DNA from: Bacteroidales bacterium UBA6117
GTDB taxonomy: Bacteria > Bacteroidota > Bacteroidia > Bacteroidales > VadinHA17
DNA length: 36,482 nt
NCBI GenBank assembly: GCA_002428385.1
Contig: DIWB01000055.1
Coordinates: 39,838-76,319 of the forward strand
Reading direction: 5' to 3'
The notes beneath the pieces were generated by a model. That model worked only from the letters and a program-made list of their open reading frames with translations, was not told the origin of the DNA and searched no databases. The position numbers were made by a program, and so were the translations under genes. Positions 33,288-36,482 of the stretch are shown piece by piece; the first letter of the stretch is position 1; each line of letters starts with the position of its first letter.

Positions 33288-33983
33288 GTGGACACCAGGA
33301 TCAAAACCTGCATATGTGCTGACTGTGAATTCAGGGACGTCGCTTTTTCCAGTCTCGATGACCATTATATCCGCGAATTGTGCAACAATAAGGAAGAGAT
33401 TCGCTATTCAAAGGGAGAGATAATAAATCATCAGGGCGACACCATAACCCATTTCAAATACCTGAAGCACGGGCTGGTCAAGCTTTTCCGGACTACCGAC
33501 GACAGGAAGCAGCAAATAATAACCATCATCCGGCCCTTTGAATTTGTAAGCGCCATGAGCGTCTTTTCGGGTGAAAGGTATAAGTACTCTGTGGCCGCAC
33601 TGGAGGATTCGGTGGTCTGCTCAGTCAAAATAGATTTCATCAGGGACCTTTTCATGAAGAACAGCGGATTTGCCGTTAACCTTTTTGCAAGGGTCATGAA
33701 GATCAGTGAGAAGATAATAGGCCAGACTCTCGATATAAGACAGAAGAACCTGGCCGGCAGAGTGGCATTTGTTCTTCTTTATCTTATGAAGGATATTTTC
33801 AAGTCGCGGGTTTTTGATATCCCTGTCTCAAGGAAAGAGATTGCCGACTATATCGGAATGAGTACGGCAAATGTAATCCGAACACTCTCGGATTTCAAGC
33901 GCGACGGGATAATAAGGACAACGGGAAAGACCATCGAGATACTTGATATTGACAAGCTGGAAATAATATCAAAGAGAGGGTAA
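33288..33983 (+). CDS. Crp/Fnr-family transcriptional regulator
   Basis: This 231-aa protein has an N-terminal cyclic-nucleotide-binding-like beta-barrel (about 25-140) with KGEIINHQGDTITHFKYLKHGLVKLF. A dimerisation helix follows, then a winged helix (VSRKEIADYIGMSTANVIRTLSDFKRDGII) for DNA binding. Cysteines at positions 8, 10, 13 and 32 lie before and at the start of the barrel. This spacing differs from E. coli FNR, but an Fe-S or redox-sensing role is possible. The phosphate-binding cassette residues of cAMP-type CRP are not evident. The start is a GTG 16 bases after a good promoter box. The downstream M14-like remnant begins directly after its stop codon, so no natural target gene follows. 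Confidence 0.9.
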   Translation: MDTRIKTCICADCEFRDVAFSSLDDHYIRELCNNKEEIRYSKGEIINHQGDTITHFKYLKHGLVKLFRTTDDRKQQIITIIRPFEFVSAMSVFSGERYKYSVAALEDSVVCSVKIDFIRDLFMKNSGFAVNLFARVMKISEKIIGQTLDIRQKNLAGRVAFVLLYLMKDIFKSRVFDIPVSRKEIADYIGMSTANVIRTLSDFKRDGIIRTTGKTIEILDIDKLEIISKRG

Positions 33984-34043
33984 GCGGTAACGGCTTATGC
34001 TTTTTATCCCGGAAATTTCCTTTATTTTGGAGGAAGACAATAA

Positions 34044-34862
34044 ACCACTTACGAAAAGGCCGGAGATGTGTACAACGATTACGGGGAAGGAAATCCTCTT
34101 TTCGGACATGGGCCTGATTTCGGGTACTGGTACTTTGGCGCCATCTGGTATGGTGATGAGATATGGAACGGAGCCAGATACAAGGATTACGACAATGACG
34201 GCACGACGGATCAGACCGACATCCTGCGATGGGATGAAGAAGAGAATGGAGGAGAGGGGTTTATTGAGTGGAAGCAAGCCAGGCATCCTGTTTACGGCGA
34301 CATTGAGATCGGAGGCTTCAATCCGAAGTTTTTCTCACAGAATCCTCCGGCACGGCACCTTGAAACGTGGATAAGAAATGAAGGGCTTTTCAATATTGAG
34401 ATGTCAAATCATCTGCCTGAACTGGAATGGGGCAGAATAGAGGTTAAAAGGATTAAAGCCTGGAGGGCCGATTCATCCGATTACCAGTTGAGGATCGGCG
34501 TCACAAACAGGGGTAAGCTCCCGACCGCACTTGAGCAGGCGCATCTTGTGAAAATCGTAAGGGAAGACAGGATAGAACTTGAATTCGATACAACCGGATT
34601 GGAAAAGGATAAACCTTCGTTCAGGATTATTGAGGAGAAGAAGAAAGAGAGAGAAGGATCGGGAAAGGGCATGTACGGCGATCAGCCTGAATCCAGGATA
34701 CAGGTAAAGGCATCAAGGGACATACCCTATACACAGGGAGGCTCATCAACCGAAACGGTCTTCACCATCCGGCTCTACAACGACAGCGGGCTGAAAGGCA
34801 GGGCATCAGTGATTTCGACAAGGGGAGGGGCGCTGAAAGGAAAGGAATTCATCGTAAGATGA
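34044..34862 (+). pseudogene. C-terminal remnant of an M14-like zinc carboxypeptidase
   Basis: An open frame of 272 codons (34044-34862) resembles the C-terminal part of large Bacteroidetes M14 metallocarboxypeptidases. It contains the stretch EIGGFNPKFFSQNPPARHL, preceded by FGAIWYGDEIWNGARY and followed by an all-beta tail. The N-terminal catalytic half with the zinc-binding HxxE and His is absent. In the same frame a TAA at 34041-34043 stops the reading 19 codons after the Crp/Fnr stop codon. The listed GTG start at 34068 has no ribosome binding site. The most likely story is deletion of the 5' two-thirds. Full-length relatives would be ~600-1000 residues with a signal peptide. Family recognition is from memory, so a different parent family is possible. 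Confidence 0.55.
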
Positions 34863-34956
34863 TGGAAATAAAATATTCATCAGATAATGGCTTAATGAAT
34901 AAACTTTTCACTAATTCATCAAAATAAATTATTTTAGGGGGCAAAATTTTCAAGAA

Positions 34957-36195
34957 ATGGTTTCAAATAAAAATAAAAAGCAGAAGGTCATGGCAGAAGT
35001 TAAAAAAACAAAAGGAGTGATCGCGATCCTTACAGGCGGGGGTGATGTCCCCGGTCTTAATCCTGCAATAAGGGCGGTTACAATCAGGGCAAACAGGGAA
35101 GGATATAAGGTCATCGGCCTCCGCAGGGGATGGGCCGGTATAACCGAGTTGATAAGGGACAACAAGGCCGACAACAGCAACTGTTATCAGATTCTGACGG
35201 ATGACATTGTGAACAAGGCCGGACGTACAGGCGGAACCTTTCTTCACACATCGAGGACAAGGCCGAGCCATATGTCAAAGGATAGTGTTCCGGATCATCT
35301 GCAGTCCACCTATAATGCAGAGGTGAATGATCTCACCCCGGAAGTCATCAAGAACCTCGAGTGGCTCGGAGTCGATTATCTCATCCCGATAGGCGGAGAC
35401 GACACACTGAGTTATGGTGTTCACCTGTACAAAAAGGGAGTTAAGGTAGTTGCGATTCCAAAAACCATGGACAATGATGTTCCCGGAACTGACTACTGCA
35501 TCGGATTCAGCACCTGCGTAACCAGGACTATCCAGATGACAAACAGTCTGAGAACTTCAGCCGGATCGCACGAAAGGCTTCTTGTTCTGGAGGTATTCGG
35601 ACGTTATGCCGGATTTACCGCCATGCTTCCAACCATGGCCGGAGCAGCAAACAGATGCGTAATCCCCGAATATGAGTTTGACATTGATCACCTGGCAAGG
35701 CTTCTCATTGAGGACAGGAATCACAATCCCAGCAGATATTCGGTTGTTCTTGTGTCAGAAGGTGCAATGTTCAAGGGCGGGGAGATGATCTTCTCAGGTC
35801 AGGAAAAAGATGCCTACGGTCATGCAAAACTTGGAGGAATAGGTGATCTGGTTTCTGATCAGCTGAAGGAGCTGTCGCCCAAATACAATAACGGAAAAAC
35901 CATCAACTGTATAACCCAGAAGCTTGGCTATATGGTACGCGGCGGCGATCCCGACGCACTTGACTCGATTGTACCGATGGCATACGGCAACCTGGCGCTC
36001 GATCTTATCCTGAAAGGCCTTCATGGCAGGATAGTGGTTCTTAAGAACGGAAGGTACGACAATGTTCCGATCGATGTGATCACCTCATCAAAGAAAATCG
36101 TAAATGTTGCGGAGCACTATAACACTGAAAGGCTAAGGCCATTCTATCACAGCTTTGAGATGAAGCCCTTCCTGCTTATGGCATCTGACAATTAA
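34957..36195 (+). CDS. Pyrophosphate-type 6-phosphofructokinase
   Basis: This 412-aa phosphofructokinase has active-site residues of the PPi-dependent group. The GGDDT motif has Asp149, which blocks the ATP alpha-phosphate, and AIPKTMDND has Lys169. The N-terminal TGGGDVPGLNPAIR and VFGRYAGFTA motifs bind phosphate and sugar phosphate. PPi-dependent enzymes run fructose 6-phosphate to fructose 1,6-bisphosphate reversibly. The start could be 34957 or the ATG at 34990 (MAEVKKTKG), where the conserved part begins. The gene is flanked by the M14 remnant and a strong terminator (36220-36245), so it is monocistronic. It is distinct from the ATP-type PFK at 6092-7417. Confidence 0.92.
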   Translation: MVSNKNKKQKVMAEVKKTKGVIAILTGGGDVPGLNPAIRAVTIRANREGYKVIGLRRGWAGITELIRDNKADNSNCYQILTDDIVNKAGRTGGTFLHTSRTRPSHMSKDSVPDHLQSTYNAEVNDLTPEVIKNLEWLGVDYLIPIGGDDTLSYGVHLYKKGVKVVAIPKTMDNDVPGTDYCIGFSTCVTRTIQMTNSLRTSAGSHERLLVLEVFGRYAGFTAMLPTMAGAANRCVIPEYEFDIDHLARLLIEDRNHNPSRYSVVLVSEGAMFKGGEMIFSGQEKDAYGHAKLGGIGDLVSDQLKELSPKYNNGKTINCITQKLGYMVRGGDPDALDSIVPMAYGNLALDLILKGLHGRIVVLKNGRYDNVPIDVITSSKKIVNVAEHYNTERLRPFYHSFEMKPFLLMASDN

Positions 36196-36219
36196 AAACA
36201 AGCATTCAGATATGGAAAA

Positions 36220-36245
36220 AGAGACCCGCGGGTCTCTTTTTTTTG
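36220..36245 (+). terminator. Rho-independent terminator after the PPi-type PFK
   Basis: AGAGACCCGCGGGTCTCT is an 18-base perfect palindrome (36220-36237) followed by a T-run to 36244. It begins 24 bp after the stop codon at 36195. Confidence 0.92.
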
Positions 36246-36263
36246 CTGCAGCCCGTAGGCCGT

Positions 36264-36350
36264 GGGGGTTTAGCCCCCTTTCCCTCCCCGGGACTAAAGT
36301 CCCTAAAGAAGGGGTTTGGGGGTCCCCAGCCCGTCAGCTGAAGCTGACGG
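36264..36350. repeat. Composite palindromic repeat cluster
   Basis: Three palindromes follow each other: GGGGGTTTAGCCCCC (36264-36278), GGGACTAAAGTCCC (36290-36303) and CCGTCAGCTGAAGCTGACGG (36331-36350). The last is a near-perfect form of the 20-mer repeated at 535-1003. Read on the minus strand, their order matches that of the modules at 616-707. No coding frame is credible through this region. Confidence 0.8.
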
Positions 36351-36482
36351 TAACAGAAGAACGTATTCCACTGAACTTTCCGGATAATAGGGAATATATG
36401 CAAACAAGTACCACTCTTGGTGTATCCATCGCCTTTAGTAGCAATCCGCACTGCCTCGGCAGCTCTTAATGTTGCCGTTGGC
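36351..36482. other. Window edge with unassigned open reading frame on the minus strand
   Basis: The last ~130 bases hold no recognised gene. On the minus strand one frame is open from the right edge into the repeat cluster; its first residues (TLRAAEAVRIATKGDGYTK) look protein-like. It could be the 3' end of a gene lying mostly outside the window, or chance. I cannot identify a product. Confidence 0.3.

Noticed and set aside
36206..36451. Overlapping open frames on both strands after the PPi-type PFK
   Set aside because: They span the terminator hairpin and palindromic repeats, giving low-complexity Pro/Gly/Lys translations.

Overview
The window looks like a chromosomal segment of an uncultured or environmental Bacteroidetes/Bacteroidales-type bacterium. 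Several things point there. Eight-base TAnnTTTG boxes, the Bacteroidetes primary sigma -7 element, sit just upstream of many starts. There is a DUF4271 - hemD - rnpA - S41 protease block. A YwbE-like protein, Bacteroidetes-style lipoprotein and Tat signals and weak Shine-Dalgarno sequences fit as well. No phage, plasmid, insertion sequence, CRISPR array, rRNA or tRNA was recognised. Most of the window is ordinary housekeeping content.

Layout. 1-1292: gene-free, repeat-rich DNA with an imperfect ~83-bp tandem array of palindromic units. 1293-4782 (+): adenine deaminase and UvrC. 4783-5478: a second repeat-rich gap with a different palindrome (~60-bp period) and two dyads. 5479-7417 (-): ATP-type phosphofructokinase and a HAD phosphatase. 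7600-13212 (-): YwbE, an SMP-30-like secreted protein, a Tat-exported aldo/keto reductase, a secreted CocE/S15-type hydrolase, an acyl-CoA thioesterase and a CoA-binding protein gene broken by one in-frame TGA. 13377-14660 (+): MFS transporter. 14666-16071: polyprenyl synthetase divergent from a cysteine-rich ArsR regulator. 16079-17629 (-): LspA and a lipoprotein. 17819-18544 (+): exported Fe/Mn superoxide dismutase. 18643-20295 (-): acyl-CoA synthetase. 20464-24465 (+): QueD/PTPS-like, DNA polymerase I, MoaD and MoaE. 24472-29563 (-): S41 protease, RnpA, HemD, DUF4271 protein and DeoC. 29754-31627 (-): DHA2-type MFS exporter and D-aminoacyl-tRNA deacylase. 31693-32259 (+): MntP. 32373-33164 (-): PHP-family phosphatase. 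33288-36195 (+): Crp/Fnr regulator, a remnant of an M14-like carboxypeptidase gene and a PPi-type phosphofructokinase. 36196-36482: terminator and another composite palindromic repeat cluster.

How the parts relate. Central metabolism is represented by two different phosphofructokinases, one with ATP-type and one with pyrophosphate-type active-site residues. Salvage is represented by adenine deaminase and deoxyribose-phosphate aldolase, and DNA maintenance by UvrC and Pol I. Oxidative and metal stress is represented by the exported SOD, MntP, the ArsR regulator and a Crp/Fnr protein with an N-terminal cysteine cluster.

I did not find a convincing new multi-gene defence or biosynthetic system. 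The least explained structure is the family of modular palindromic intergenic repeats. Two clusters, one near each end of the window, carry the same three modules in the same relative order but in opposite orientation. The broken CoA-binding gene, the decapitated carboxypeptidase and the ArsR/polyprenyl-synthase divergent region are the other points worth attention.
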